Shown: positions 28,767 to 38,824, counted from the first letter of the stretch. The stretch is 64,000 nucleotides of DNA from JAAURS01 sp031362245 (GCA_031362245.1 JANLSD010000314.1:5852-69851); one strand, 5' to 3'. Notes: generated by a model from the sequence alone, not told the origin. Numbers and translations: made by a program.

Positions 28767-29672
28767 TTAGTCATCAGCAACAAGACATAATGTTTTCTCT
28801 CCCATAAGCGCATTTCTTGGATTATCAATGAGTCCTGAATCTAATAACACCACACCAAAAAGGATCGCCCATCCTTTCGCACGTTGCAGGGTCGCTTCAG
28901 AAATATCTGCGTACTCGGCGATCGCCTGTTGGCGGACATTTCGAGCGGCGAACAGCATCCAGAACGACGCAAGATCTGTCGCAACATCACCTGATGTAAT
29001 GTCGCCCCAATCAATGATGCCGGAGATTGCGCCATCTTCGACCAGAATGTTGCGTGGATGCAGATCTCCATGCAACCAGTTCGCCCGCACGTCGATAGGC
29101 GCATTCACTGCCATCTTCCAAGTATTCTTGATTTTTGGAGTAATTAGGTTGGTTTTCGTCTCCAGTCGCTGCATTCGTGCTTCGATAGAAGCTGCACGCT
29201 GATGCAGCGGCACGCCACGTCCCGGATTTGATGGTGCATTGAATGGTGCGGGCACATGTAATGAACGCAGGAACATCCCTAAGCGTTTTGCCTGACTTGG
29301 ATTGAGTTCGGATTGATCGGCAGTCACTCCAGCCAACCAGGGTAATATACTCCAGCACCAAGGATAATCTTGGGTTGGTTTGCCTAGTTTGTAAGGGGTT
29401 GGCACAGCGATGGGCAGGCGTTCTGCAAGTAGTGGAAGCCAAGTTTGTTCATTTTCGATGAATGCGGCGGCGGCTTTTCGCCGTGGGAGACGAATCGATA
29501 ATCGATCTCCCAATCGGAATATCACATTATCCCAACCAGCATCAACGAGATCGAGCTTTAGGTGCTTCAAATCTGGGTGCTGCGCCTCCAATAATCTGTA
29601 GACGAGTGCGGCATTTATTTCAATGTCGGATACTGGCGTACCAATAGAACTCGATTTTTCTACCGATTCCAT
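28767..29672 (-). CDS. Aminoglycoside phosphotransferase (APH) family kinase
   Basis: Small-molecule kinase of the APH/choline-kinase fold, 301 residues. Visible motifs are SIRLPRRKAAAAF (ATP-binding lysine region), the catalytic Brenner motif HGDLHPRNILVEDG and the metal-binding IIDWGDITSGDVATDLASFW. The sequence belongs to the broad chromosomal APH group resembling macrolide 2'-phosphotransferase relatives; this does not show antibiotic resistance. It stands alone on the minus strand, 232 bp after the TPMT gene start. The substrate is unknown. Confidence 0.8.
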   Translation of the reverse strand: MESVEKSSSIGTPVSDIEINAALVYRLLEAQHPDLKHLKLDLVDAGWDNVIFRLGDRLSIRLPRRKAAAAFIENEQTWLPLLAERLPIAVPTPYKLGKPTQDYPWCWSILPWLAGVTADQSELNPSQAKRLGMFLRSLHVPAPFNAPSNPGRGVPLHQRAASIEARMQRLETKTNLITPKIKNTWKMAVNAPIDVRANWLHGDLHPRNILVEDGAISGIIDWGDITSGDVATDLASFWMLFAARNVRQQAIAEYADISEATLQRAKGWAILFGVVLLDSGLIDNPRNALMGEKTLCLVADD

Positions 29673-29721
29673 ATGTACCTCCAGTTATTGTTAACCATCT
29701 TTGACGATCGTACCTTGATGA

Positions 29722-29967
29722 TTGTTCGAGTTCGCCGTCATCATTTCCCAGCCTCAAGAGCTTGAATTTGCTAAGATCCAAAGTACAAAAATCGTTTTCC
29801 TTGCAGCCGTGGCACTCCTGACCGAAACAGACAAGTTACAGACAAGCATTGATGTAAAAATTGATCCAGAAGCTGAACCCCCAAAAGTTCTATGTCCCCA
29901 TTGTCTGCGTACCGCTACCAACGGCATTCAATGTAAGGGAATTTGTGTTGCTGACAACGACTATTGA
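29722..29967 (+). CDS. Small zinc-ribbon-like protein
   Basis: A frame ending at 29967 whose last 25 residues read CPHCLRTATNGIQCKGICVADNDY, a compact CxxC...C...C pattern likely to bind zinc. The C-terminal end looks conserved and gene-like. The start is uncertain: TTG at 29722 gives 81 residues, GTG at 29809 gives 52. It is convergent with hom, 25 bp apart. No function is recognised. Confidence 0.5.
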   Translation: MFEFAVIISQPQELEFAKIQSTKIVFLAAVALLTETDKLQTSIDVKIDPEAEPPKVLCPHCLRTATNGIQCKGICVADNDY

Positions 29968-29992
29968 GAGATGAGTTTCAGTCCATACCCGA

Positions 29993-31336
29993 CTACAAAA
30001 CCCGAAGTAGACTTGCAATACTATCCACCGCATCTAAGGTGCGAATTTCATCTAAGGCAGTATGAAAATCACCTTCACGGACTGCATGGGTGACGACCAC
30101 AATCTCGGCAAGGCCATCCTTTACCCCAGTCTGCACCAGAGAATCTAAACTCACCCCATGATTGCCAAAGCAGGTGCCCAGTTTGCCAATTACGCCAGGA
30201 TGATCTTTGGTCGAAAATCGAACGTAAAACCGCGTCACCAGCTCTGAAATGGGTTCAACCTGACTATAAGAGTGATGAGAGCAGGCCAATAGTGGATGAA
30301 TTGCGGGTGTATTTGGGTTTGTTGCTGCCAACCCTGCTTTTAGCAAAGCCGCAACGTTGATAATATCGGAGACCACCGCGCTGGCGGTTGGCCCCGCGCC
30401 TGCACCTGGGCCAAAGAACATGACCTGTCCTAAGGGTTCGCCTTCTAGCAAGATGGCGTTGTAAACATCGTTCACGCTGGCGAGGGGGTGGGCTTTGGGG
30501 ACGAGGGTTGCATGAACCCGCACCTGAAGCTGGTCAGGAATCCCTATGTTTGATAGGGCTGCGCTTGAAGATGCGGTGTTGGGACGTTTGGCGATCGCCA
30601 ATAGCTTAATCACAAACCCCAGCTTATCCGCGTAGGCAATATCCGAAGCACTCACGGCTCGAATGCCCTCACGGTGAACGTCATCGAGCTTAATCCGGCC
30701 TCCAAAGGCCAAGGATGCCAGAATGGCGATTTTATCGCCTGCATCTAGTCCATCCACATCGGCGGTGGGGTCGGCTTCGGCGTAGCCTAAGGCTTGAGCA
30801 TCGGCCAAGATATCATCAAAGCTGTGGCCTGACTGCTGCATCTGGGTCAGGATGTAGTTAGTAGTGCCGTTGAGGATGCCCATCACGGAGGTAATCCGAT
30901 TTGCGCCCATAGACTGCTTCATGGGCTGAATCACAGGGATACCCCCTGCCACGGCGGCCTCAATCATGACGTAAACGCCTGCTTGATTGGCGGCGGTAAA
31001 AATTTCGTCTCCATAGCGGGAAATGACGGCTTTGTTGGCAGTCACGACATGCTTCCCGTGGGCGATCGCCTTCAGAATTAAACTCCGCGCTGGCTCAATG
31101 CCGCCAATCACTTCGACCACGATATCAATCTCAGGGTCGGTGACAATGGCGTCTAGATCGGTGGTGATGGACTCGGCGGGGAGGGTGATGGTGCGAGGTT
31201 TGGAGGGCGATCGCAGGCCCACGCGATGCAGTTCCAGCGCCTGGAGCAAGGGATGCCGCCCGTTACAATCTTGGAAGATTGCCGCAACCCCAGTGCCAAC
31301 CGTACCCAATCCCAACAGACCGACTTTGAAACCCAC
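29993..31336 (-). CDS. hom: Homoserine dehydrogenase
   Basis: NAD(P)H-dependent reduction of aspartate semialdehyde to homoserine, the branch to threonine and methionine. The 447 residues start with the nucleotide-binding KVGLLGLGTVGTGVAAI, then GKHVVTANKAVISRYG, the family signature region ADPTADVDGLDAGDKIAILASLAFG with catalytic lysine, and a C-terminal ACT domain (TRFYVRFSTKDHPGVIGKLG, about residue 365 onward) for feedback inhibition, as usual in this long form. It is monocistronic in this view. Confidence 0.96.
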   Translation of the reverse strand: MGFKVGLLGLGTVGTGVAAIFQDCNGRHPLLQALELHRVGLRSPSKPRTITLPAESITTDLDAIVTDPEIDIVVEVIGGIEPARSLILKAIAHGKHVVTANKAVISRYGDEIFTAANQAGVYVMIEAAVAGGIPVIQPMKQSMGANRITSVMGILNGTTNYILTQMQQSGHSFDDILADAQALGYAEADPTADVDGLDAGDKIAILASLAFGGRIKLDDVHREGIRAVSASDIAYADKLGFVIKLLAIAKRPNTASSSAALSNIGIPDQLQVRVHATLVPKAHPLASVNDVYNAILLEGEPLGQVMFFGPGAGAGPTASAVVSDIINVAALLKAGLAATNPNTPAIHPLLACSHHSYSQVEPISELVTRFYVRFSTKDHPGVIGKLGTCFGNHGVSLDSLVQTGVKDGLAEIVVVTHAVREGDFHTALDEIRTLDAVDSIASLLRVL

Positions 31337-31509
31337 AGCGTTTCCCCAACTGATCTTTCAGTTCTATTGTGCCATTTCCCGCGCAAGGGGATGAATCTAT
31401 GTGAGTTTTCCGAAATTTTCGCCACTCTTCCAGTGCTAATCTTGGAGCGCCAACCCATTTGGATGTCCTAAAAGCGATTTGGATCTCGTGGCAAAGGGAT
31501 GCTAACAAA

Positions 31510-31541
31510 AAAAGGAGGGTTGTAAATACAACCCTCCTTTT
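31510..31541 (-). terminator. Intrinsic terminator downstream of ndhB
   Basis: AAAAGGAGGGTTGTA and TACAACCCTCCTTTT form a perfect 15-bp stem with a 2-nt loop, A-rich on one side and T-rich on the other, 26 bp beyond the ndhB stop codon. It could work in both directions. Confidence 0.85.
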
Positions 31542-31566
31542 ATAACTTAGAACATCAACCTATTGC

Positions 31567-33150
31567 CTAAAGCTTAGGGGCCGTCACAACCGGAACCACC
31601 GCTACTGAAGTAGTTGATCGCACCCCAATAATTTTGGCCTTCGCCGCTGCCGTCTGAAGCTTTGGCACATCCGCCACCGAGTGATTCACAATCGTAAACA
31701 ACGGATTCGATAAAATCCCCGCCAAAGACGTCGTGATCAGTGCAAAAATAATGCCCGCCTGCAAAGGCCGCATCCCAAAGGGTTGCCAATTGATTACCGG
31801 ATAGTTCTTGATGACCTCCGACATTTCATTGGATTCCTTCACCACCATCATCTTCACAACACGGATGTAGTAGTAAATCGACACCACACTGGTGACTAGC
31901 CCCAGCAGAACGAGACCATAGGCTCCCGCCTGCCAACCCGCCCAGAAAATGTAGAGCTTGCCAAAAAAGCCCGCCAAGGGCGGAATGCCCCCTAAAGACA
32001 ACAGGCAAATGCTCAGAGACAGCGTCAGCAGAGGATCCTTTTGGTACAAACCTGCATACTCACTAATCTGATCGGTTCCCGGGCGCAGTGCTAACAGAAT
32101 CACACTGGCAAAGGCTCCTAGGTTCATAAACAGGTAAATCAGCAGGTAAAACACCATGCTGGAGTAGCCGGCTTCAGTACCCACCACCATCCCAATCATG
32201 ATGAACCCAGCCTGCCCAATGGAAGAATAGGCCAACATCCGCTTCATGCTGGTTTGGGCGATCGCCACCACGTTCCCCAGCACCATGCTAAGAATCGCCA
32301 GGGCTGTAAAGATAAACCGCCACTCATCCACCACCGCTGGAAACGCATCGGTCAGAAGGCGAATGGCGAGGGCAAACCCTGCGGCCTTTGAACCCACGGA
32401 GAGAAACGCCACCACAGGGGTAGGGGAACCCTCGTATACGTCAGGTGTCCACTGGTGAAAAGGCACCGCCGCAATTTTGAAGCTGACGCCTGCAATCACA
32501 AACACCAGGGCCATCAGGAGACCCAAAGAATTTTGGGTACCGTCCCCCAGGGCCGTTGCGATCGCCCCTAGATGGGTTTGCCCACCCGATAGACCGTAGA
32601 GCAAGGACAGACCGTACAAAAATATCGCCGAGCTAGAGGCCCCAATTAACAAATACTTGAGTGCCGCCTCATTAGAGCGCGGGTCTCGCTTCATATAGCC
32701 CGTCATGAGGTACGAGGCAATACTGAGGGTCTCTAGAGACACAAAAATCATCACCAGCTCTTCCGCGCCGGAGAGGAACATGCCTCCCACCGTCGCCGCT
32801 AGCAGAATGCTCATAAACTCGCCGAGGTCACTGCCCGCTTGGTCTACGTAGCGAATCGACATCAAAATCGTCACCGCCGAAGACAGCGCAATGATGCTGC
32901 GGAAGACAATACTCAGGTTATCGGCATTAAAGCTGCCTAAAAAAGCAATGGTGTTAGGCTGATCCCACTGGGAAACCAGTAGACCCACTGCCGTCAGGAG
33001 TCCGGCGATCGCCAAGTAGGGCGTCCATTTTGCGGAGGCACGCCCCACAATCAAATCGCTGACAAGCACAACCAGCATCGTAATGGTAACAACGCTTTCC
33101 GGCAGAATCGCCAAAGCATTAAGCTGACTTCCGAGATTGGCAAAGTCCAT
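31567..33150 (-). CDS. ndhB: NAD(P)H-quinone oxidoreductase (NDH-1) subunit 2
   Basis: Proton-pumping antiporter-like subunit of the thylakoid NDH-1 complex for cyclic electron flow and respiration. The 527 residues form about 14 membrane segments; family landmarks are ETLSIASYLMTGYMKRDPRSNEAALKYLLIGA (about 150-180, with the channel glutamate/lysine residues), FKIAAVPFHQWTPDVYEGSPTPVVAFLSVGSKAAG and LSLGGIPPLAGFFGKLYIF. Length matches cyanobacterial NdhB (about 520). The start MDFANLGSQLNALAILPE is typical. It is divergent from topA. Confidence 0.97.
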   Translation of the reverse strand: MDFANLGSQLNALAILPESVVTITMLVVLVSDLIVGRASAKWTPYLAIAGLLTAVGLLVSQWDQPNTIAFLGSFNADNLSIVFRSIIALSSAVTILMSIRYVDQAGSDLGEFMSILLAATVGGMFLSGAEELVMIFVSLETLSIASYLMTGYMKRDPRSNEAALKYLLIGASSSAIFLYGLSLLYGLSGGQTHLGAIATALGDGTQNSLGLLMALVFVIAGVSFKIAAVPFHQWTPDVYEGSPTPVVAFLSVGSKAAGFALAIRLLTDAFPAVVDEWRFIFTALAILSMVLGNVVAIAQTSMKRMLAYSSIGQAGFIMIGMVVGTEAGYSSMVFYLLIYLFMNLGAFASVILLALRPGTDQISEYAGLYQKDPLLTLSLSICLLSLGGIPPLAGFFGKLYIFWAGWQAGAYGLVLLGLVTSVVSIYYYIRVVKMMVVKESNEMSEVIKNYPVINWQPFGMRPLQAGIIFALITTSLAGILSNPLFTIVNHSVADVPKLQTAAAKAKIIGVRSTTSVAVVPVVTAPKL

Positions 33151-33494
33151 AGGGGTAGCGTCAATAACGTTCTAAGCTTTGCAAATGTTCTTAATCAAAC
33201 CCTGATGGGCCTGAGTAGGACATTACACATTGAGAATTTTAACCCGCATTGCTACCCAAGCACGATAGCAAGATTCAATATAGATTAATAGAAGCGCTAT
33301 GATTTCTGGACGAGAGGTCTTGACAACAGCGCCAATTCCAATTCTCAGTTGACCTTATTGAGACTTTATTCGTCCAAATTAGTCTAAATGGCAGCAGTTC
33401 CGTCAATTTACGGACGCTTTTTTGAAAGCAGATTGCCTACACTGAACCATTAAGCGCATTCTTTTCTCTTACTCCTCTTGGTTGATCGCGTCCT
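33151..33494. other. Divergent intergenic region ndhB/topA
   Basis: These 344 bp should hold two promoters. TTGACA occurs at 33320-33325 and TTGACC at 33349-33354, but neither has a good -10 at 16-18 nt, so no promoter is marked. No small gene or repeat was seen. Confidence 0.45.
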
Positions 33495-36185
33495 ATGTCC
33501 ACGCTGGTTATTGTTGAATCGCCCACCAAAGCCCGAACCATTCGGAATTTTCTGCCCTCTACCTATCGAGTAGAGGCATCAATGGGGCATGTTCGAGATC
33601 TGCCCAGGGATGCAAGCGAAATTCCAGCGGCGGTGAAGGGAGAGAAATGGTCTTCCTTGGGCGTTAATGTCAATGCGAACTTTGAGCCGCTCTACGTGGT
33701 GCCCAAAGACAAGAAAAAATTGGTTAAAGAACTCAAAGAAGCCTTAGTGGGTGTCGATGAACTGCTGTTAGCCACTGACGAAGATCGAGAAGGGGAAAGC
33801 ATTAGCTGGCATTTAATCCAGATTTTGCAGCCCAAGATCCCCATCAAACGGATGGTGTTCCACGAAATTACAGAGGAGGCCATCAAAGCGTCTCTAGACA
33901 AATGTCGAGAGGTCGATCAGCGCCTCGTCCGTGCCCAAGAAACCCGCCGGATCTTAGATCGGTTGGTGGGTTATACTCTTTCACCCTTGCTCTGGAAAAA
34001 AATTGCTCCCAGCCTCTCTGCCGGACGGGTGCAGTCTGTGGCAGTGCGCGTCTTAGTGCAGCGAGAGCGAGAACGCCGCGCCTTCCGTCAGGGGAGTTAT
34101 TGGGATCTCAAGGCCAGTCTCGAAAAAGATAAAACCGCCTTTGCAGCTAAGCTTGTCACCCTCAACGGGCAGCGACTCGCCACGGGCAGCGACTTTGATG
34201 AAAACACGGGTCAGGTGCTGGAAGGTCGTCAGGTGGTGTTGCTCAACGAAGCCGAAGCCACGGCGTTGCAGCAGCGCTTAGACAAAAAGCAGTGGCAGGT
34301 CAGCGGCATTGAAGAACGCCCCGTCACCCGCAAGCCCTCTCCCCCGTTTATTACCTCCACCCTCCAACAAGAAGCCAACCGCAAACTGCGTCTCTCTGCC
34401 CGTGAAACCATGCGGATTGCCCAGAGCCTGTATGAGCAGGGCTACATCACCTACATGCGGACGGATTCGGTGCATTTGTCAGAACAGGCGATCGCCGCTG
34501 CTCGTGCCTCTGTGGAAACCCTCTACGGCACGCCCTACCTCAGCCCTGAACCGCGCCAGTTCACCACCAAATCAAAGGGTGCCCAAGAAGCCCACGAAGC
34601 CATTCGCCCAGCAGGTAGCCCCTTCCGTACCCCCAAGGAAACAGGGCTGAAAGCTCAGGAATTGGCGCTGTACGAAATGATTTGGAAGCGCACTGTGGCG
34701 ACCCAAATGGCAGAAGCCCGTCAAACCTTTGTCACCATTCAAATTGCAGTGGAAGACGCAGGCTTTAGAGCCAGCGGCAAGCGCATTGATTTCCCTGGCT
34801 TCTTTAGAGCCTATGTTGAGGGATCCGATGACCCTGATGCGGCGTTGGATGACCAAGAAGTGATTTTGCCGAGTCTGAAGAAAGGCGATCGCCCCGTCTG
34901 CAAAACCCTAGAGGCGATCGGTCACGAGACCCAGCCCCCCGCACGGTATACCGATGCATCTCTGGTCAAAACCCTAGAAAGCGAAGGCATTGGCAGACCC
35001 AGTACCTATGCTTCTGTCATTGGCACTATCATTGACCGAGGCTACGTCCAGCGCCAGGGCAACACCAGCCTTGTGCCCACCTTCACGGCCTTTGCGGTCA
35101 CAGCACTGTTGGAAAAACATTTTCCTGACCTGGTCGATGTGGGCTTTACCGCACGGATGGAGCAGACCCTAGACGATATTTCTAGGGGTGAAGCAGAGTG
35201 GCTGCCCTACCTGCAATCCTTTTACCTCGGAGAGGCAGGGTTAGAGCATCAGGTCAAAGATCAAGAAACCACCATTGATGCCCTAGAAGCGCGCACCATC
35301 GATTTATCTGGCTTAGAAGCCAAGGTACGCATTGGTCGATTTGGGCCTTATGTCGAAGCTGAGCGGGATGGGGCAGCCGTCACCGCCTCTCTACCCAAGG
35401 ACATGACCCCCGCCGACCTAAACCCCGATCAGGTCGAGTTGATCCTCAAACAAAAAATCGAAGGCCCTGAAAAAGTTGGGTTCCATCCAGAGACAGGCGA
35501 CCCTATTTATATGATGTTGGGCACCTATGGCCCTTACGTTCAGCTTGGGGATGCACCCCAACCAGGGCAAAAGAACCCTAAACGGACGTCTTTACCCAAA
35601 GGTGTCACGATGGAAGATGTCACCCTAGAGATGGCGCTTGCGCTCTTGGCATTGCCTCGGCTTCTGGGCACTCATCCTGAAACTGAGCGACCCATCAAAG
35701 TGGGGCTGGGTCGATTTGGGGCTTATATTGTCCATGACCAGGGCAAAGACGGTCAAGATTTCCGCTCCCTTAAAGCTGAAGATAGTTTGTTCACGGTTTC
35801 CCTAGAGCGTGCTCTAGAACTGTTAGCCATTCCCAAAACTGGACGGGGCAAACGGGCGGCAAAACAGGCGCTGCGAGAGTTAGGCAACCATCCTGAGGAT
35901 GGCGAACCGATCAATATTTATGATGGGCCTTATGGGCCTTACATTAAGTACGGCAAGGTCAATGCCAGTTTGCCAGAAGATGCCACGGTGGAAGAGATTT
36001 CGCTTGAGACGGCGCTGAAGCTGGTGATGGAGAAGGCGGGGACAAAGAAAGGCGGCAAGAAGGCGGCAGCGAAGACGACTACGACCAAAACGGCGGCGAA
36101 GGCTGCGACCACGAAGGCTAAAGGCGCGACGAAGACCACGAAGGCTAAAACCACGAAGAAGAAGGCGGAGGCTAGTTCGACTTAG
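33495..36185 (+). CDS. topA: DNA topoisomerase I
   Basis: Type IA topoisomerase relaxing negative supercoils. The 896 residues show the Toprim domain at the N-terminus (LVIVESPTKARTIRNFLP, then LATDEDREGESISWH with the metal-binding acids), the active-site tyrosine near residue 320 in GYITYMRTDS, and LESEGIGRPSTYASVI. Instead of zinc fingers, the C-terminus has repeated GRFGPYVE/GPYGPYIKYG units (about 610-850), as in cyanobacteria and some Gram-positives, and ends in a Lys/Ala/Thr-rich tail (about 850-896) likely to bind DNA. Monocistronic; a strong hairpin follows. Confidence 0.97.
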   Translation: MSTLVIVESPTKARTIRNFLPSTYRVEASMGHVRDLPRDASEIPAAVKGEKWSSLGVNVNANFEPLYVVPKDKKKLVKELKEALVGVDELLLATDEDREGESISWHLIQILQPKIPIKRMVFHEITEEAIKASLDKCREVDQRLVRAQETRRILDRLVGYTLSPLLWKKIAPSLSAGRVQSVAVRVLVQRERERRAFRQGSYWDLKASLEKDKTAFAAKLVTLNGQRLATGSDFDENTGQVLEGRQVVLLNEAEATALQQRLDKKQWQVSGIEERPVTRKPSPPFITSTLQQEANRKLRLSARETMRIAQSLYEQGYITYMRTDSVHLSEQAIAAARASVETLYGTPYLSPEPRQFTTKSKGAQEAHEAIRPAGSPFRTPKETGLKAQELALYEMIWKRTVATQMAEARQTFVTIQIAVEDAGFRASGKRIDFPGFFRAYVEGSDDPDAALDDQEVILPSLKKGDRPVCKTLEAIGHETQPPARYTDASLVKTLESEGIGRPSTYASVIGTIIDRGYVQRQGNTSLVPTFTAFAVTALLEKHFPDLVDVGFTARMEQTLDDISRGEAEWLPYLQSFYLGEAGLEHQVKDQETTIDALEARTIDLSGLEAKVRIGRFGPYVEAERDGAAVTASLPKDMTPADLNPDQVELILKQKIEGPEKVGFHPETGDPIYMMLGTYGPYVQLGDAPQPGQKNPKRTSLPKGVTMEDVTLEMALALLALPRLLGTHPETERPIKVGLGRFGAYIVHDQGKDGQDFRSLKAEDSLFTVSLERALELLAIPKTGRGKRAAKQALRELGNHPEDGEPINIYDGPYGPYIKYGKVNASLPEDATVEEISLETALKLVMEKAGTKKGGKKAAAKTTTTKTAAKAATTKAKGATKTTKAKTTKKKAEASST

Positions 36186-36251
36186 GATCTAGATGCAAGC
36201 CCATTCAAGAATGGTTACAGGTGTTAAGTCTCAACTCACGCGCCTTTCTGT

Positions 36252-36300
36252 TGCTGAGCTTGTCGAAGCATTCCGACGTGGTTCCTGAGCTTGCCGAAGG
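36252..36300. repeat. Two CTGAGCTTGYCGAAG repeats
   Basis: TGCTGAGCTTGTCGAAGCA (36252-36270) and CCTGAGCTTGCCGAAGG (36284-36300) are two direct copies of a palindromic motif that is common between genes in many bacteria. They lie in the topA 3' region, before the terminator. Confidence 0.6.
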
Positions 36301-36494
36301 GCTGACCTGGGCAAAGGTACAGCACGGGGCTTCCCGTCTAAAAGCTAATTTTTTTTTCGGTGATCTGGGACACAGACGACTCTATCAATCCGAGCTAAAT
36401 TGATGGAGCGTTATACAGAAAAAACCTTTAGCCAAAGCGCTAAAGTCTATGCCTACCGCAGCGCCGCCTAAAGGCAATGCAATTATGATTACTA

Positions 36495-36540
36495 TTAAAC
36501 ACAAAGCGCGCCTTTCATTTAGGGCGCGCTTTGTGTTTAA
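36495..36540. terminator. Bidirectional terminator between topA and the TerB-like gene
   Basis: TTAAACACAAAGCGCGCC (36495-36512) pairs perfectly over 18 bp with its complement at 36523-36540, with a 10-nt loop. The flanking genes converge on it. The rest of the 390-bp gap has only the repeat at 36252-36300. Confidence 0.8.
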
Positions 36541-36575
36541 GCCGAACTCAGGTTCACTAAAGGCGATCGCCTCCT

Positions 36576-37007
36576 TCACACCGCTGACATCACCCGCCGA
36601 AAAAATTGACCCACCTGCTGCAAAATCTTCGGTGCCACCGCACCCAAATCAGGCAGTGGCTCCGGCGGCGATGGGATCTTCCCCATCAGCGTATGAAACT
36701 CATCCAGCAAATCATGCTCAACATCCGACACCTCATCATCCGCAATCAGCAGATTCCCGATCGCTGCCAATAACTTAAGTCGTTCAGCATCAGGACTGTC
36801 TCTGAGATAAGACACCAGCCATTGCTCCGTTTGCGTCGGCTCCACAGGCGTACTCAACAACCCTTGGAGTTCAGCATTATGCTCCAAGTGAAACCGCGAC
36901 AAGACCTTGTTGAGATAGGCCACCTCCTCCGGCTCCAGATGCTGATCTACCCACGCCGAACCAATTAAGATTTTGAGCATCAGGTGTTGGTGTTGGGTAG
37001 AATCCAT
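36576..37007 (-). CDS. TerB-like domain protein
   Basis: A 143-residue soluble helical protein with the TerB/DjlA-like pattern: LMLKILIGSAWVDQHLEPEEVAYLNKVL, and a second half repeat RLKLLAAIGNLLIADDEVSDVEHDLL, each with acidic residues that may bind metal. Cyanobacteria carry several such genes with no known tellurite link. It lies 59 bp downstream of the amidase gene on the same strand boundary (amidase ends at 37067). Function unknown. Confidence 0.7.
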   Translation of the reverse strand: MDSTQHQHLMLKILIGSAWVDQHLEPEEVAYLNKVLSRFHLEHNAELQGLLSTPVEPTQTEQWLVSYLRDSPDAERLKLLAAIGNLLIADDEVSDVEHDLLDEFHTLMGKIPSPPEPLPDLGAVAPKILQQVGQFFRRVMSAV

Positions 37008-37066
37008 TGTGTTAGACCTCTCAATCTGTCTCTTACATCATGCCTTGGCTTTAGGCTTTCATCCCA

Positions 37067-38824
37067 TCAAGAGCGATTTTTTTGAAACCATAGGGTAATG
37101 CCCTCCGCCAAAGTTTTGGCCAACTGCTGCCGAGCTTCAGGGTTGCTAATCCACTCAAACTCGTTGGGGTTAATAATGAAGCCGAGTTCAAGGAGGATGG
37201 AAGGGGCGATCGCCGGACGGGTCAGCGCCAGGTTATTCCAATACACCCCATAGGAAGGCCGCCCTAACTTCTGCACTAAGTAATCATGGAGAAAAACGGC
37301 TAACCCCTGGGATTGCGAGTGGTACCAAAACGCCCCAACCCCCTTAGTATTCCAAGCATCACCGCCATCGGGGAGGGCATTGTAGTGCAGGCTAATGGCG
37401 ATCGTCGGGGCAACTTGTGCAATTTTTGCAGCCCGATCATTGGGGAAAATATCATCATCCCCTTCACGGGTCATCACCACCTTAGCGCCTTGGCGTTCGA
37501 GTTCCTTGCGCAGCAATTGGCTCACTGCTAACGCCACATCCTTTTCGGGATAACCCGTTGGGCCAACGGAGCCTAGGTCGTTAGCACTACCGTGGCCTGG
37601 ATCGAGCAGAATTGTGGTGCCTGCTAAAGGCGTACTCCCAGCCCCTAGGTGAGGCGGATGCCGTAGAGACAATACGAGGCTCGTCCCCTCATAACGGAGC
37701 TGATATCCCCACTGCTGCTTACTTTTGAGATGGATTTGATACTGCACCTGTTGGGGTGTAACTTGCTGCCAGTCTAGCCGCGACAGAATAGGGCCAGGGG
37801 TTTGGGCGATTGTATCGGTTTGGGCGGTGGTGTTGTAGAGGTTTAGGGTAAAGGTATCGTCCCCTTGCTGGACGGAGACAGGCACAGGCACCTGAAGGGG
37901 AAAGGTCACAGTGGTCTGATCGGCTTTGGTCTGAACCCGCACGCTACGGATGATAGAACGCGGCAAAGCGCCATTCACAATGGGGCGAGTTTCTTTTTGC
38001 TTAATCCAGCCGCCGTAGTCAAACCGCAGCCATTCACCTTCGCGTCCTGTTACCTGGGCCTGGGTACCTTTGGGCAATGGCGTGAGGCGAGAGTAGTCTG
38101 TACTGGGGCCAGTGCGGGCAGCGCCTTGGTCACTCGTAACTTCTGCGATGGGCATAATTTGTGGGGGCAGAATGGTAATTTTGCCAGGGCCACGCTGAAT
38201 CACAATGGTTTTGCCGCGCCGCAGTTCAAAAATAGGGGTTTCGAGTTCTCCAGGCTCAGTCAATACGGTGCAGCCTTGATACAGACCTGTTTGTGCATCG
38301 GTCGTCGGTGTGTTTGTTGCGGTTAGTACGGCGGAGTTGGGGGGAAGGTTAACGGCTTTCGCTTGGGGATATAACCGCAGAGGTTGATCGCCAATGCGTA
38401 CTGTCACCTGAGACTTGGCAGGGGCGATCGCCCCAAAACAAATCGGCTCATTAGGCAACCGCGCAATATCCACAGCAGGCGTTAGCGATCCTTCCGCAAA
38501 GGCAAATCCTTTCGGTTCTGGGGGTGTAGCTGCCAACCGTTTAATAATTAGCGTTACGGTTTGGGCCTGGGCTTGAAGCGTAATGGTATTGCTGCCCATC
38601 TGGAGCGGGATGCTGGGGGAGAAATGACCGGAGGGACTGCGATCGGCGATCGTTTTTCCATTTACGGTTAAAACGGCATCAGCGGGGGCAGTGCCAATCA
38701 AGAAAATATGGTCTGAGGTGGTTTCATGATTGGGTGGCGGATAGACGACCTTGAGGGTGGGCTGGGCAAACGCAGGTTGTACAAGCATTGCCGTTGCAAG
38801 GGCTGTTCCTATCCAATATTTCAT
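37067..38824 (-). CDS. N-acetylmuramoyl-L-alanine amidase (amidase_3) with SH3 domain
   Basis: Secreted zinc hydrolase cutting the stem peptide from peptidoglycan. The start is set at ATG 38824 because it gives a signal peptide (MKYWIGTALATAMLVQPAFAQ, cleavage after AFA); an upstream ATG adds 13 residues that spoil it. After a beta-rich N-terminal part (about 25-220) there is an SH3-like domain (GAARTGPSTDYSRLTPL...GGWI, about 235-285), an AMIN-like stretch, then the catalytic domain: ILLDPGHG and YPEKD (zinc His and Glu), ISLHYNA (zinc His) and the catalytic Glu in ILLELGFIIN near the end. The whole is 585 residues. Confidence 0.88.
   Translation of the reverse strand: MKYWIGTALATAMLVQPAFAQPTLKVVYPPPNHETTSDHIFLIGTAPADAVLTVNGKTIADRSPSGHFSPSIPLQMGSNTITLQAQAQTVTLIIKRLAATPPEPKGFAFAEGSLTPAVDIARLPNEPICFGAIAPAKSQVTVRIGDQPLRLYPQAKAVNLPPNSAVLTATNTPTTDAQTGLYQGCTVLTEPGELETPIFELRRGKTIVIQRGPGKITILPPQIMPIAEVTSDQGAARTGPSTDYSRLTPLPKGTQAQVTGREGEWLRFDYGGWIKQKETRPIVNGALPRSIIRSVRVQTKADQTTVTFPLQVPVPVSVQQGDDTFTLNLYNTTAQTDTIAQTPGPILSRLDWQQVTPQQVQYQIHLKSKQQWGYQLRYEGTSLVLSLRHPPHLGAGSTPLAGTTILLDPGHGSANDLGSVGPTGYPEKDVALAVSQLLRKELERQGAKVVMTREGDDDIFPNDRAAKIAQVAPTIAISLHYNALPDGGDAWNTKGVGAFWYHSQSQGLAVFLHDYLVQKLGRPSYGVYWNNLALTRPAIAPSILLELGFIINPNEFEWISNPEARQQLAKTLAEGITLWFQKNRS

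Noticed and set aside
28767..29672. Aminoglycoside resistance gene
   Set aside because: Only family-level APH motifs are present; chromosomal APH-like kinases are common and no mobile resistance context exists.
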